Shown here one piece after another: positions 1 to 10,214 of a DNA stretch of 41,112 nucleotides. Below the pieces are notes generated by a model. It was given only the letters and a program-made list of their open reading frames with translations. It was not told where the DNA came from and did no database searches. The position numbers and the translations under genes are program-made. The number at the start of each line of letters is the position of its first letter. Positions within the stretch are counted from its first letter, which is position 1. Where the stretch lies: assembly GCF_017614965.1 (NCBI RefSeq), contig NZ_WVUG01000044.1, forward strand, positions 1 to 41,112. The letters run 5' to 3'. The DNA is from Streptomyces griseorubiginosus (lineage in GTDB: Bacteria; Actinomycetota; Actinomycetes; Streptomycetales; Streptomycetaceae).

Positions 1-563
<563 letters not shown>

Positions 564-571
<8 letters not shown>

Positions 572-1277
572 GGCAGGCCGCCAGGGGGGTGCCGGCGTGG
601 TCGTCCCACTCGTCGGGGGTGATGGGGACGTAGCGGAAGGTGTCTCCGGGCCGGTAGGCGGTGATCGGGTCGCGGTGGAGGTCCAGGACGCGGACCGGGG
701 TGCGGCCGAGGAGGGGCCAGCCGCCGGGCGAGGGCATGGGGCAGATCACGGCCTGCCGGCCGGCGACGGCCACCGACCCCGGGTCGACCCGGGTGCGGGG
801 CGAGGCGAGGCGCGGCACCGGCCGCGGGAAGGGCGGGCCGTCCGTCATCGGTGCTCCGGCGGGCGCTCCGAGGCAGCGTACGGTGAGGTCGCAACCGGAG
901 TGCAGGGCGATGACCTCGCTCTCGCTGAGGTCCAACTGACGGGCCACGTCGGGCAGGTCGGGGCCGTACGCGCCGCCGTAGACGACAGGGACGACGAAGC
1001 GTCGCGGGGCGGCGGCCGGTGCGGGGCTCGGCCCGAGGCGGGCGGCCTCGCGCGACACCACGCGCCGGACGGTGGCGTGGTCGATGACGGTGCTGTCGAA
1101 CTCCACGAGCAGGGCGTCGTAGGTGGGCACCACGTCGTGGACGCCGGTGAGCCGGACGGCGTCCAGGGCGTCGGCCAGGGCGTGGACGAGCCGCCAGGCG
1201 TCCTCGGTGGGCAGGTCCACGGTCCGGGCGAGCAGGGCGCTGTCGCCGCAGTCCGTGAGGGTGAGGTCGCCGTCCAT
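564..1277 (-). CDS. pxpB: 5-oxoprolinase subunit B (PxpB/KipI)
   Basis: The protein has 237 residues from the ATG at 1277, one base after the pxpA stop, beginning MDGDLTLTDCGDSALLAR. Family landmarks follow in order: HDVVPTYDALLVEFD near the middle, VPVVYGG with DLPDVARQLDLSESEVI, a FPRPVPRLASPRTRVDPGSVAVAG segment, then TPVRVLDL and PGDTFRY at the C terminus. This is the normal arrangement for the KipI/PxpB carboxyltransferase-type domain. A longer reading from 1334 would run back into pxpA and was not used. The gene is intact, but its partner pxpC is broken, so a working PxpABC enzyme is doubtful. The position between pxpA and pxpC is the usual operon order. Confidence 0.9.
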
Positions 1278-1278
1278 G

Positions 1279-2061
1279 TCACGCTTCCTTGCCGCTGAGC
1301 ACCTTGTCGAGCGAGGTGATCTCGACACCGGCACTCAGCAGTTGTTCGCGGATGCGGCCGGCCAGCGCGATCGCACCGGGGCTGTCTCCGTGCAGCAGGA
1401 CGGTGTCGCAGGCGACCGGGAGGTCCGTGCCGGAGACGCTGCGCACGACGCCCTCCGTGACCATGCGCAGTGTCCGCCGGGCGACCTCGTCGGGGTCGTG
1501 GATCACCGCTCCGGGCTCGGAGCGGGGGACGAGGGTGCCGTCGTCGCGGTAGGCGCGGTCGGCGATGCCGACGATACCGACGCGCAGCCCGCGGGCCCGC
1601 GCCGCGTCGGCCAGCTCACCGTCCTGCGCGAGGACGATCAGCGACTCGTCCAGGGCGGCGACGGCGTCCACAACGGCACCGGCGTAGTCGGCGCGTACGG
1701 CAACCAGGTTGCCCAGGCGTCCGTGCGGGGCGACGTGCCGTACCCGGGTGCCGTGCGCGACGGCGAATGCCTGCAGGGCACCGACCTGGTACAGCACGTC
1801 TGTGCGGACCTCCTCCGGGGTGAGGTCCATGGCGCGGCGCCCGAAGCCGACCAGGTCGGGAAAGCTGGGGTGCGCGCCCACGGCCACCTGCCTTGCCACA
1901 CAGCTTCGGACGGTGGCGTCCATGATGCGCGGATCACCGGCGTGGAATCCGCAGGCCACATTGGCGGAGGTCAGCAGGTCCAGGAGGGCTTCGTCGTCGC
2001 CCATCGTGTAGGCGCCGAATCCCTCGCCGAGATCGGCGACGAGATCAACCATGGGGGTCAT
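1279..2061 (-). CDS. pxpA: 5-oxoprolinase subunit A (PxpA, LamB/YcsF family)
   Basis: The protein has 260 residues. The ATG at 2061 has a GGAGG-type ribosome site about seven bases upstream; the open frame extends to 2139 without such support. Near the N terminus it shows DLGEGFGAYTMGDD and TSANVACGFHAGDP, the hallmark of the PxpA/YcsF family. Further on are GAHPSFPDLVGFGRR, HVAPHGRLGN, CDTVLLHGDSPGAI and EITSLDKVL. PxpA carries the metal-dependent chemistry of 5-oxoprolinase. The gene heads a minus-strand operon with pxpB and pxpC and lies divergent from a LysR-type regulator, with a candidate operator between them. The gene itself looks intact. Confidence 0.93.
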   Translation of the reverse strand: MTPMVDLVADLGEGFGAYTMGDDEALLDLLTSANVACGFHAGDPRIMDATVRSCVARQVAVGAHPSFPDLVGFGRRAMDLTPEEVRTDVLYQVGALQAFAVAHGTRVRHVAPHGRLGNLVAVRADYAGAVVDAVAALDESLIVLAQDGELADAARARGLRVGIVGIADRAYRDDGTLVPRSEPGAVIHDPDEVARRTLRMVTEGVVRSVSGTDLPVACDTVLLHGDSPGAIALAGRIREQLLSAGVEITSLDKVLSGKEA

Positions 2062-2255
2062 GACGTCCTCCGGAGGGAATGCGGGACCGAAAAGGATGCG
2101 AAAGGGGGCGGGCAATTGACGGCCGAAATGACCGGCCATACGCGGCGGGAATTCCCGGGAACCGGTTCACGTCGTATTCGTCGGGCGGTTCCGGCCTCGA
2201 TGTTCCGCTCAACTTAATCCCGGAGCCACATGACCGCCAATATGCGTTCAGTCTG

Positions 2256-2280
2256 GCGTTATCGCGAACGGCTATGACGC
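2256..2280. promoter_or_regulatory. Candidate LysR-type operator between pxpA and the LysR gene
   Basis: GCGTTAT-N11-ATGACGC is an inverted repeat with one mismatch per arm and contains the T-N11-A spacing of LysR-type recognition boxes. It lies in the 304-base divergent intergenic region, 86 bases upstream of the LysR start and about 195 bases from pxpA. Such regulators usually bind the shared promoter region of their own gene and a divergent operon. Binding is inferred, not shown. Apart from this, no other clear element was seen in 2062-2365. Confidence 0.45.
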
Positions 2281-2365
2281 GGCTCACATCTGGGCGCGCA
2301 CCCGGGGCTGCGCTCCCGTCGGCCCTCTCCCTACGATGAGGCTCCGCTCCCGTGGAAGGCGCCGC

Positions 2366-3295
2366 ATGGACACCAGACGGCTGTACTCGTTCATAAAGAT
2401 CGTCGACGCGGGGAGCATCACGCGGGCGGCCGACATCCTGCACATCGCACAGCCCGCACTCAGCCAGCAACTGTCCGCCCTTGAGGCGCAGTTCGGGCAG
2501 CAACTGCTGATCCGCAGCAAGCGCGGGGTCGCTCCGACCGAGGCCGGCCGGGCACTGTACCGGCACGCCCAGCTGATCCTCCGGCAGGTCGACCTCGCTC
2601 ACGCCGCCGTCGAGGTCTCCGGCCGGGCTCCGGCCGGCAGCGTGTCGGTGGGCCTCGCGCCGTACAGCCTGGGCGCGGCGCTCGCGCTGCCGCTGCTGAA
2701 GTGTGTGCGTGAGCGCTACCCGGACATCCTGCTGCACATCAACGAGAACTTCGGCGGTGTCATCAGCGAGGCCATCATGACCGGCCGCATGGACATGGCG
2801 TTCATCTACGGTGCCGGCCCGCTGCGGGGCGTGCAGTTCGAGCCCGTGCGCACGGAGGACCTGTTCCTGATCGGCGCGTCCGGCGCCACGGTCCCGTCGG
2901 GGCAGGGCGAGGTGCGCATGCAGGAACTCACGAGCGTGCCCCTGCTGCTGCCCAGCCGTATCCACACGATCCGGCAGGTCGTGGACACCGCCTTCCAGCA
3001 GGCGTCACTGCGGCCGAACCTGGTGGGCGAGGTCGAGTCCGCGCTGACGCTCGTCAACGCCGTGGAGGCGGATCTCGGCGCCACGATCCTTCCCTGGTCG
3101 GCGGCGCGCGCCATCCTCGACGTCCGCTCCCTGTCCGTGCGCCGCATCGTGGATCCCGTCATCCAGGTCAAGCTGTCGCTGGTGACCGCCGACGGCCAGC
3201 CCCTTTCGGAACCCGCCCTGGCGGTGCACGACCTGTTCCTCGAACTGGTCACCACCTTTGACGGCTTCCCCGACGGGGATAAGGATCGCCGATAA
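2366..3295 (+). CDS. LysR-family transcriptional regulator
   Basis: The protein has 309 residues from the ATG at 2366, preceded by a GGAAGG-like site; an upstream in-frame start at 2336 lacks support. The first 60 residues are a typical winged helix-turn-helix: MDTRRLYSFIKIVDAGSIT, then ADILHIAQPALSQQLSALE and LLIRSKRGVAPTEAG. The rest fits the periplasmic-binding-protein-like effector domain, with a GSVSVGLAPYS start. The helix region resembles the Nac/Cbl group, which often governs nitrogen or sulfur assimilation. It is divergent from pxpABC and directly upstream of a dehydrogenase, so it probably regulates one or both. The inducer is unknown. Confidence 0.92.
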   Translation: MDTRRLYSFIKIVDAGSITRAADILHIAQPALSQQLSALEAQFGQQLLIRSKRGVAPTEAGRALYRHAQLILRQVDLAHAAVEVSGRAPAGSVSVGLAPYSLGAALALPLLKCVRERYPDILLHINENFGGVISEAIMTGRMDMAFIYGAGPLRGVQFEPVRTEDLFLIGASGATVPSGQGEVRMQELTSVPLLLPSRIHTIRQVVDTAFQQASLRPNLVGEVESALTLVNAVEADLGATILPWSAARAILDVRSLSVRRIVDPVIQVKLSLVTADGQPLSEPALAVHDLFLELVTTFDGFPDGDKDRR

Positions 3296-3413
3296 CGTCA
3301 CACCTATCCGCTATTTGTTTCCGGTGACCTCCCCGACTAACTTTTCCGGGAACCACCTTCTTTTCGACACCTTCCAGCGGTCCGAAAAGGCACGGCTCGT
3401 CACCGGAGACAAG

Positions 3414-4418
3414 ATGAAAAAGCGTGTCCTCAGCACCCGTGGAATCCTGCCCGGCCGGGGCCTGGACCGCCTGTCCGAGGCGGTTGAGGTGGTGGCCTGT
3501 CCCGGGACCGGGAAGCCCGCGGCCGCGGACCTCGCCGCGCTCGCGTCTGGGGTCAGCGGGGTGCTGGCGCTGGGCAACGATCTGGCGGACGCCGCGCTGA
3601 TGGACGCCGCGGGCTCCTCGCTGCGGGTCGTCTCACTGGCGAGCATGGGCTACGACAACGTCGACCGGTCCGCCGCGGCCGAACGCGGCATCGTCGTCAC
3701 CCACACGCCCGGCGTGCTCGCGGAGACCACCGCCGACCTCACCTTCGCCCTGATCCTCGCCGCACGCCGTCGCCTCGGCGCCGCCGCGGCGAGCCTCGCC
3801 TCCGGCTCCTGGGAGGTGTTCCGGATGCACGACCACCTCGGTCTGGACGTCCACGGAGCGACCCTCGGTCTGATCGGCTACGGCCAGATCGGCCGCGCGG
3901 TGGCCCGCCGGGCCCACGGCTTCGGCATGCGCGTGATCCACCACGACCCCTATGCACCCGACGACGACCTGTCGGCCCCGGTGGATCTGGCCACGCTCCT
4001 GGCCGAGTCCGACATCGTGTCGCTGCACGTGCCGCTCACCGAGGACACCCGGCATCTGATCTCGGCCGGCGAACTGGCCGCGATGAAGCCCACGGCCACG
4101 CTGGTCAGCACCTCCCGCGGCGGGGTCGTCGACGAGACGGCGCTGCTGCACGCCGTCCGCGAGGGCCGTTTGCACTCCGCCGGACTCGACGTCTTCGAAC
4201 GCGAGCCGATGGGAGCGGAGTTGTCGCCCCTGGTGTCGGAGCCGCACGTGGTCACCCTGCCGCACATCGGGTCGGCCACCGAGGCCACCCGGGCCGCCAT
4301 GGTGGACCTGGCGGTGGACAACATCCTCGACGTCCTCGCCGAGCGCCCCGCCCGGACCCCGCTCCCCGGCGGGCCGGCGGTGCCGCGGGCCCGTACCACC
4401 ACCGAAGCACGGGCATGA
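3414..4418 (+). CDS. D-isomer-specific 2-hydroxyacid dehydrogenase
   Basis: The protein has 334 residues. The ATG at 3414 follows a CCGGAG site, and the first residues MKKRVLSTRGIL form the first strand of the substrate domain. The nucleotide-binding motif GLIGYGQIGRA lies in the middle. The catalytic set of the family is present: Arg in VSTSRGGVVDE, Glu in LDVFEREP and His in LPHIGSAT. It should interconvert a 2-oxoacid and a D-2-hydroxyacid using NAD(P)H in the cytosol. Glyoxylate/hydroxypyruvate reductase-like activity is possible, but the substrate cannot be read. It overlaps the following SDR gene at ATGA, so the two were probably co-transcribed. Confidence 0.9.
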   Translation: MKKRVLSTRGILPGRGLDRLSEAVEVVACPGTGKPAAADLAALASGVSGVLALGNDLADAALMDAAGSSLRVVSLASMGYDNVDRSAAAERGIVVTHTPGVLAETTADLTFALILAARRRLGAAAASLASGSWEVFRMHDHLGLDVHGATLGLIGYGQIGRAVARRAHGFGMRVIHHDPYAPDDDLSAPVDLATLLAESDIVSLHVPLTEDTRHLISAGELAAMKPTATLVSTSRGGVVDETALLHAVREGRLHSAGLDVFEREPMGAELSPLVSEPHVVTLPHIGSATEATRAAMVDLAVDNILDVLAERPARTPLPGGPAVPRARTTTEARA

Positions 4419-4654
4419 GCCATCCGCTGTTCGACATCGCCGGCAGGACGGCCCTGGTCACCGGCTGCAGCCGTCGCATCGGCAGGGCACTGGCCAAAGG
4501 ACTGTTGGAGGCCGGCTGCACGGTCGTCCTCAACGGACGTGACGCCGGCGCCCTGGAGTCCGCCGCAACGGAACTCGCCGCCTCCTTCGGGAACGGGGTC
4601 CGCAGCGGCGCCTTCGACGTGACGGATTCGGCGGCCGTCACCGCGGCCGTCGAC
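4415..4654 (+). pseudogene. Short-chain dehydrogenase/reductase, 5' fragment
   Basis: The ATG overlaps the previous stop (ATGA at 4415). The first 80 residues are a normal SDR N terminus: FDIAGRTALVTGCSRRIGRALA carries the nucleotide-binding glycine motif, then VVLNGRD and AFDVTDSAAVTAAVD. Gluconate 5-dehydrogenase-like SDRs read this way. At about 4654 the resemblance stops. The frame continues into unrelated arginine/proline-rich residues and ends at 4768, inside the 3' end of the opposite DUF2267 gene. The NAG and YxxxK active-site motifs are absent, so no enzyme is expected. The break marks the left border of the stress-gene segment. Confidence 0.8.
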
Positions 4655-4731
4655 ACTGACCTGCGCGGTGCCCGAAGACAACCCACGCCAACTTGCGAGC
4701 GAGGCGCCGTTCTCAGATCGGGGCGGGCGGG

Positions 4732-5127
4732 TCAGCTGGGCTGCGGGTGGCCGAAGAGCAGGTCGTAGCCTGTCGGGAGCTGGAGCAGGACCTGGTCCAT
4801 GAGGTCGTGGCCGGCGGCGTCGGCGACGGTGCTGAGGACGGCGCTGACGTCCCAGGCCGCGGTCTGCTCGGTGGCTCCCTCGATCCAGGCTGCCGTCGCC
4901 CGCACGAACCTCTCCGGCGTCAGCGGCTCGGCGCTCTGCAGGGGGTTGAGGAGGATCAGGGCGAATTCCTCTGGCAGGCGTGCCGCCAGCTGGGCGCGCA
5001 CCTCGCCGACCAGGTGGGCACCCAGCAGGGCGAGGACCACGCGCGCGGCCCGCTCGGCTTCGTGTTCCGTTTCGTACTCGCCGCGTTCCTTCACCTGCTC
5101 GAGGAACGCTTCGCGTCTCAGGGTCAC
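4732..5127 (-). CDS. DUF2267 protein (stress-cluster paralogue 1)
   Basis: The protein has 131 residues from the GTG at 5127, preceded by a GAAGAAGGG-type site. An open frame reaching 5688 only reads through its neighbour out of frame. It begins VTLRREAFLEQVKERGEYETEHEAER and contains LLGAHLVGEVRAQLAARLPEE, then TAAWDVSAVLSTVADAAGHDLMDQVLLQLPTGYDLLFG. This is the two-helical-repeat pattern of DUF2267. It aligns along its length with the next gene upstream (5286-5678), so the pair is a tandem duplication. DUF2267 proteins have no assigned activity and are often seen beside Hsp20 or chaperone genes. Here it lies downstream of grpE. Confidence 0.85.
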   Translation of the reverse strand: MTLRREAFLEQVKERGEYETEHEAERAARVVLALLGAHLVGEVRAQLAARLPEEFALILLNPLQSAEPLTPERFVRATAAWIEGATEQTAAWDVSAVLSTVADAAGHDLMDQVLLQLPTGYDLLFGHPQPS

Positions 5128-5285
5128 GTGGCAACCCACCCTTCTTCGGGCTCGTGCTGGCGGGTTCTGCGGGGCTTGGCGCGCCCGGCGATCGGAATAC
5201 ACGGACATCCTGGCCGAGCGGACCGGTGGTGGTCTGAACGCCGGCGGCGTGGCCGTACTCGGGGCGCCCCCTGGGGCTTCTGGTG

Positions 5286-5678
5286 TCAGCTGGCCAGATC
5301 GGCTTTGCCGAACAGGACGGCGTAGCCGGAGGGGAGCTGACTGATGATCTGGTTCAGCTCGCCGCCGGAGACGGCGCCGGCCAAGGTGGTCAGGACCGCG
5401 CTGGCGTCCCATTGTGCGGTGCGCGGCCGGGCGCCGGTGCGCTCCGCGACCCTGCGGTAGAACTCCTCGATGCCGAAGCTTTCGGCCTGCGCCTGTTTGG
5501 CCCGGGCCAGTGCCTGTCCGAGCGGTGCGGGCAGCTGGGATGCAAGATCGTCGACCTCGCCGGGGCTGATGCGCTGGGCGAGCACGCTCAGCACCGCGTC
5601 GGTGACCTTCGCGGCTTCGTCCTGGCTGGCGTATTCGCCGAGCTCGCGTACGCGAGCGAGGAACTCGTGGTGCTGCAT
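5286..5678 (-). CDS. DUF2267 protein (stress-cluster paralogue 2)
   Basis: The protein has 130 residues from the ATG at 5678 (MQHHEFLARVRELGEYASQ), with an AGGTGAC-like ribosome site just upstream. It contains VLAQRISPGEVDDLASQLPAPLG, then WDASAVLTTLAGAVSGGELNQIISQLPSGYAVLFG. The two halves each repeat a helix-turn-helix-like unit ending in a QLP motif, the DUF2267 signature. It is the paralogue of the gene at 4732-5127, 158 bases away. It sits 83 bases downstream of grpE on the same strand and may be transcribed with the chaperone operon. Function is unknown; association with stress proteins is the only clue. Confidence 0.87.
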   Translation of the reverse strand: MQHHEFLARVRELGEYASQDEAAKVTDAVLSVLAQRISPGEVDDLASQLPAPLGQALARAKQAQAESFGIEEFYRRVAERTGARPRTAQWDASAVLTTLAGAVSGGELNQIISQLPSGYAVLFGKADLAS

Positions 5679-5761
5679 GGTTTGTCACCTCCGCTTGCCA
5701 GTGATCTCAGGGCATCGAAGTCGATGCCCTCCTCCCCGGTACCCAGGTAGGGGCAAGCCTG

Positions 5762-6307
5762 TCAGCCCCGCACGACAGGCAACGGCGGCTTGTCCGGGCG
5801 AGCGGATGGTCCCCGTCCGCCGCACTGCGCTGCCGGTGCGCTGCTCGCGGGCGGGGCCGGTCCGGTGACCTCCACGGTCGCCGGACGCAGCAGGTTCTCG
5901 CCCAGCCGGTAGCCGGGACGCAGGACCGCCGAGCACACCAAGCCGTCCGCGGCGGCGCTGACATGGTGGGTGAGGGCCTCGTGGCAGGCGGGATCGAACG
6001 GATCGCCCACCTCACCGAACGACGTGACACCCAGCGAGCCGATCTGCTCCTTGAGGCTGCCGGCGATGTCTTTGAGCCCGGGCGTGAGCGGTTCGTTGGC
6101 GCACGCCCGGTCGACGGCGTCCAGCACGGGAAGCAGCGCCCGGACCACGTTGGCCGCGGCGATCTCGCGCACGGCCAGGCGGTCCCGCCGCACCCGCTTG
6201 CGGTAGTTGTCGTACTCGGCCTTGACCCGCTGCAGGTCGGCGGTCCGCTCCTGAACCAGGCGCCGCAGCTGCTGAAGTTCGGTGCTCTGCGGACCGCTCC
6301 TGGTCAT
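5762..6307 (-). CDS. grpE: GrpE nucleotide exchange factor (short, second-copy type)
   Basis: The protein has 181 residues, starting two bases after the dnaK stop, so the two are translationally linked. The N terminus forms the long coiled-coil helix (LQQLRRLVQERTADLQRVKAEYDNYRKRV), followed by LLPVLDAVDRA and a beta domain with FDPACHEAL and LRPGYRLGENLLRPATVEV. GrpE speeds ADP release from DnaK in the cytosol. The acidic N-terminal tail usual in housekeeping actinobacterial GrpE is missing, and the C-terminal 35 residues are proline-rich and unlike the family. In streptomycetes the housekeeping operon is dnaK-grpE-dnaJ-hspR; the different set here marks an additional chaperone locus. Confidence 0.9.
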   Translation of the reverse strand: MTRSGPQSTELQQLRRLVQERTADLQRVKAEYDNYRKRVRRDRLAVREIAAANVVRALLPVLDAVDRACANEPLTPGLKDIAGSLKEQIGSLGVTSFGEVGDPFDPACHEALTHHVSAAADGLVCSAVLRPGYRLGENLLRPATVEVTGPAPPASSAPAAQCGGRGPSARPDKPPLPVVRG

Positions 6308-6309
6308 CG

Positions 6310-8169
<1,860 letters not shown>

Positions 8170-8207
8170 CTGAGCTCTCCCTTCTCGTCCTCACCTCGTT
8201 CTTCGTC

Positions 8208-8570
8208 TCACCGCCCGGGGATCCACCGGACCGGCCCCACGCGCAGCGGCGGGTCCCGCCGGACGTCTCCGAGCACCACGGCGTACCGTCGTGCGGGCCG
8301 CACGGGCTCGGTGGGGGCAGCACCTCGGTCAGGCGCAGGCAGCATGCGTTCGAGGCGCTGGTCGTAGGCCGCCCGCAGGACGGGATCGCGCAGCGTCTCG
8401 TACGCCGCCCGCACTTCACCGAAACGTGCGGTGATGTCCGCGTCGAGGCGGGTGTCTGGGCGCAGTTCCCGCACTCGGGCGCGGAAGGCCGAGGTGATCT
8501 TCTCGGCCGTCGCCGAGGGCTGCACTCCCAGCACCGCGTACAGGTCAGATTCCGGCTCCGGCGCCTGCAC
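8208..8570 (-). CDS. J-domain-like protein lacking the HPD motif
   Basis: The protein has 120 residues from a GTG at 8570 with a GGGAGG site ten bases upstream. Residues 9-75 follow the J-domain pattern: LYAVLGVQPSATAEKITSAF for helices I and II, then helix III/IV with ARFGEVRAAYETLRDPVLRAAYDQRLE. The loop that should read HPD reads RPD (residues 37-39); the His codon is replaced by CGC. His of HPD is generally required to stimulate the DnaK ATPase. The remaining C terminus is basic and has no zinc or client-binding domain. It is the first gene of the dnaK-grpE operon, so it may be a modified DnaK partner or regulator. The fold call is firm; the functional consequence is inference. Confidence 0.8.
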   Translation of the reverse strand: MQAPEPESDLYAVLGVQPSATAEKITSAFRARVRELRPDTRLDADITARFGEVRAAYETLRDPVLRAAYDQRLERMLPAPDRGAAPTEPVRPARRYAVVLGDVRRDPPLRVGPVRWIPGR

Positions 8571-8629
8571 GTCGGGCCACCTCCCTTGCCCATGCTGAGC
8601 TGCGACTTCCTCCTTCTTGCCTACCTTCT

Positions 8630-8659
8630 GGGATAAAACTTGAGTCTTGCCTTGTCAAG
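8630..8659 (-). promoter_or_regulatory. Promoter of the J-protein/dnaK/grpE operon with HspR-type (HAIR) repeat
   Basis: CTTGAGT at 8639-8645, seven bases, then TGTCAAG at 8653-8659 matches the HspR inverted repeat CTTGAGT-N7-ACTCAAG in 12 of 14 arm positions. On the minus strand TTGACA (8658-8653), a 17-base spacer and TATCCC (8635-8630) form a plausible sigma-70-type promoter that the repeat overlaps, as expected for repression by HspR. The gene for HspR is not in the window. The same repeat could also act on the divergent gene at 8743. Confidence 0.7.
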
Positions 8660-8742
8660 TCAGGGCGAGGTATAGGGGAGGTCGACACGGCTTTGTCGAC
8701 ACCCCGGGCCGTGCCCGCACACCGGATGGGAGGTGCAGTGCA

Positions 8743-9132
8743 GTGATCACCGAACTCGCTGTCGAACGTGTGGAGTTCACCTGCGGCTCGTGCTGGCACC
8801 GCTGGAGCGTCGACTACGACGTCCAGCGCTATCGCGACGCTCTCGACGCCGAGTGGGAGGTCTTCTACCGCGACAACACCGCCGTTTCCTCCCCCTACAC
8901 CCCGCAGGGCGCCCCGCCGTGCGCGCACTGCAGCCGCCGCTGGGTCGGGCGCCTGGTGGCGCGCCGGCCCGTGCCGCTGCCCGGTGACGACGAGGCGCCC
9001 CGCAGCCGCGTCCTGGCCGGGGGCGGCCATCGTCCCGAGCGGCATACCGCACCGATGCTGCACGCAGCCGGCCACCCGCAGCCGCAACCCGACGCACGAG
9101 CAGGGCAGGCACCCACGGAGCCGTCCGGGTGA
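8743..9132 (+). CDS. Small CxxC zinc-ribbon-like protein of the stress cluster
   Basis: The protein has 129 residues. The GTG at 8743 has GGGAGG nine bases upstream; the longer frame from 8647 crosses the promoter and was rejected. It begins VITELAVERVEF, then TCGSCWHRWSVDYDVQ and, 47 residues later, PPCAHCSRRWVGR. The two CxxC pairs are spaced like a zinc ribbon. The last 45 residues are proline- and histidine-rich and probably disordered. No family was recognised. It is divergent from the chaperone operon and shares its HspR-type regulatory region, and a strong hairpin follows its stop. A redox- or zinc-sensitive accessory role is possible but unproven. Confidence 0.75.
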   Translation: MITELAVERVEFTCGSCWHRWSVDYDVQRYRDALDAEWEVFYRDNTAVSSPYTPQGAPPCAHCSRRWVGRLVARRPVPLPGDDEAPRSRVLAGGGHRPERHTAPMLHAAGHPQPQPDARAGQAPTEPSG

Positions 9133-9142
9133 TCCGGACAAC

Positions 9143-9171
9143 GCGCGCCCGCCCCGTGACGGCGGGCGCGC
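9143..9171 (+). terminator. Strong GC hairpin after the CxxC protein gene
   Basis: Eleven perfect base pairs (9143-9153 with 9161-9171) enclose a seven-base loop, starting 10 bases after the stop at 9132. Streptomyces terminators often lack the U tract, as here. Confidence 0.8.
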
Positions 9172-9328
9172 ACTGGTCTGTCAGGGACTTCGCACGCCTC
9201 CCAGGCCCTGCGGCTGCCCTTGAAGGGGCGGCACGAGGGGCACGCACGTGTGAGCTGCGGCATTGCCGGTGAACGCGGCCGGCCGCCACGATGACCGGAT
9301 CAGACGAGCTAAAGGAGGGCAGCTCCTC

Positions 9329-9481
9329 ATGGGTGATCATGTGCACGTGCGGCTCAGCCAGGGGCTGAGCGTGTCGGCCGATGGAGAACTGATCGAGCAC
9401 TCCCGCTGCCGGTGCGGGGCCACCTTCACCAAGGTGTTCGATGCGGACAGCGGGAAGCCGGAGGGGCCGGCCCCATCCTGA
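9329..9481 (+). CDS. Small hypothetical protein (50 aa)
   Basis: The ATG at 9329 follows an excellent AAAGGAGG ribosome site, which decides the start over the longer frame from 9263. The product begins MGDHVHVRLSQGLSV, continues ADGELIEHSRCRCGATF and ends with a short proline-rich tail. The C-R-C-G pair could bind metal together with the N-terminal histidines, but this is only suggestive. There is no signal peptide or membrane segment. It lies in the stress cluster between the CxxC protein and the first Hsp20. No family was recognised; the ribosome site and codon use support a real gene. Confidence 0.65.
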   Translation: MGDHVHVRLSQGLSVSADGELIEHSRCRCGATFTKVFDADSGKPEGPAPS

Positions 9482-10163
9482 TGAGCTCCCAGAGCCTCAC
9501 GCGAGAAGCCGGAAAGGGTTCTGTCGGCCTGCCGGTCCGCCGCTGACCGTCGCGTGTGTCGTCCGCCCTCCATGCGGGCCCGCAGGCAACCGTGCGGGAG
9601 ACCGGCGCTTCGCTCGGGATGACGGTGGCACTGGCGCCGCGGCGGGCAGGGGTCCTGGCGGATCCCGGACTGCCGAGCACGGCGGCCGCCCTTACGCTCC
9701 CCCTTCCGCGCAATCCGCCGGGGCACCCGGCGGCCGGCTGTCCCTCGGGCTCATCGGCCCGTGCCACGGCCTTCTGCCCCTACGGGCCCTTCGGTACTGC
9801 CACTGATGGCCAAGGCGAAAGGGCAGCCCGCCCACCCGTCTCTGCGCAGCGTGCACCCACCTGTCGGACAGGCCTGGGACTGTGCGCCGCCCCTGTCCTG
9901 GGCAGCCGTGTCGGGTCTTGTCAGCAGCAGCCACGCCGCCGGCCCTGAACACCAGTTCACGGGCGCGCTCGGAGATCAGGCTCCCGCTGTTCGCCTCGGG
10001 CGCCGCAGTCACCTCATGGCGTTGCAGCCGCGTACCCCGCCCACAGCTCCCCTCCCCCCTCGGCGCCGGGCCACGGGGCCGCCGCTGGGCTTCGGCGCCG
10101 CCCCGGGTCTGTCACCTGCCGGCGCCCCCGGTCGCAGATGTGTGAAGGGGCAAAGACGGCGTC
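9482..10163. other. Intergenic stretch without a recognisable gene
   Basis: About 680 bases between the 50-residue ORF and the Hsp20 terminator. Several open frames cross it on both strands, but none has a ribosome site together with a recognisable domain. A minus-strand frame starting at 10012 has a few normal-looking codons (ISERARELVFRAGG) before it degenerates, and may be a gene remnant. No transposon ends or RNA gene were seen. Confidence 0.5.
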
Positions 10164-10191
10164 AGGGCCCCGGGCTGGCGCCCGAGGCCCT
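10164..10191 (-). terminator. Hairpin terminator downstream of hsp20 (minus strand)
   Basis: AGGGCC pairs with GGCCCT, and after one mismatch CGGGC pairs with GCCCG around a TGGC loop. The structure lies 24 bases beyond the stop of the Hsp20 gene. Confidence 0.75.
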
Positions 10192-10214
10192 TGAAGAGAG
10201 GAGTTGCTGTGGCG

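Noticed and set aside
5128..5285. Third HspR-type site or small gene between the DUF2267 paralogues
   Set aside because: No TTGA-N11-TCAA pattern and no supported frame in this 158-base gap.
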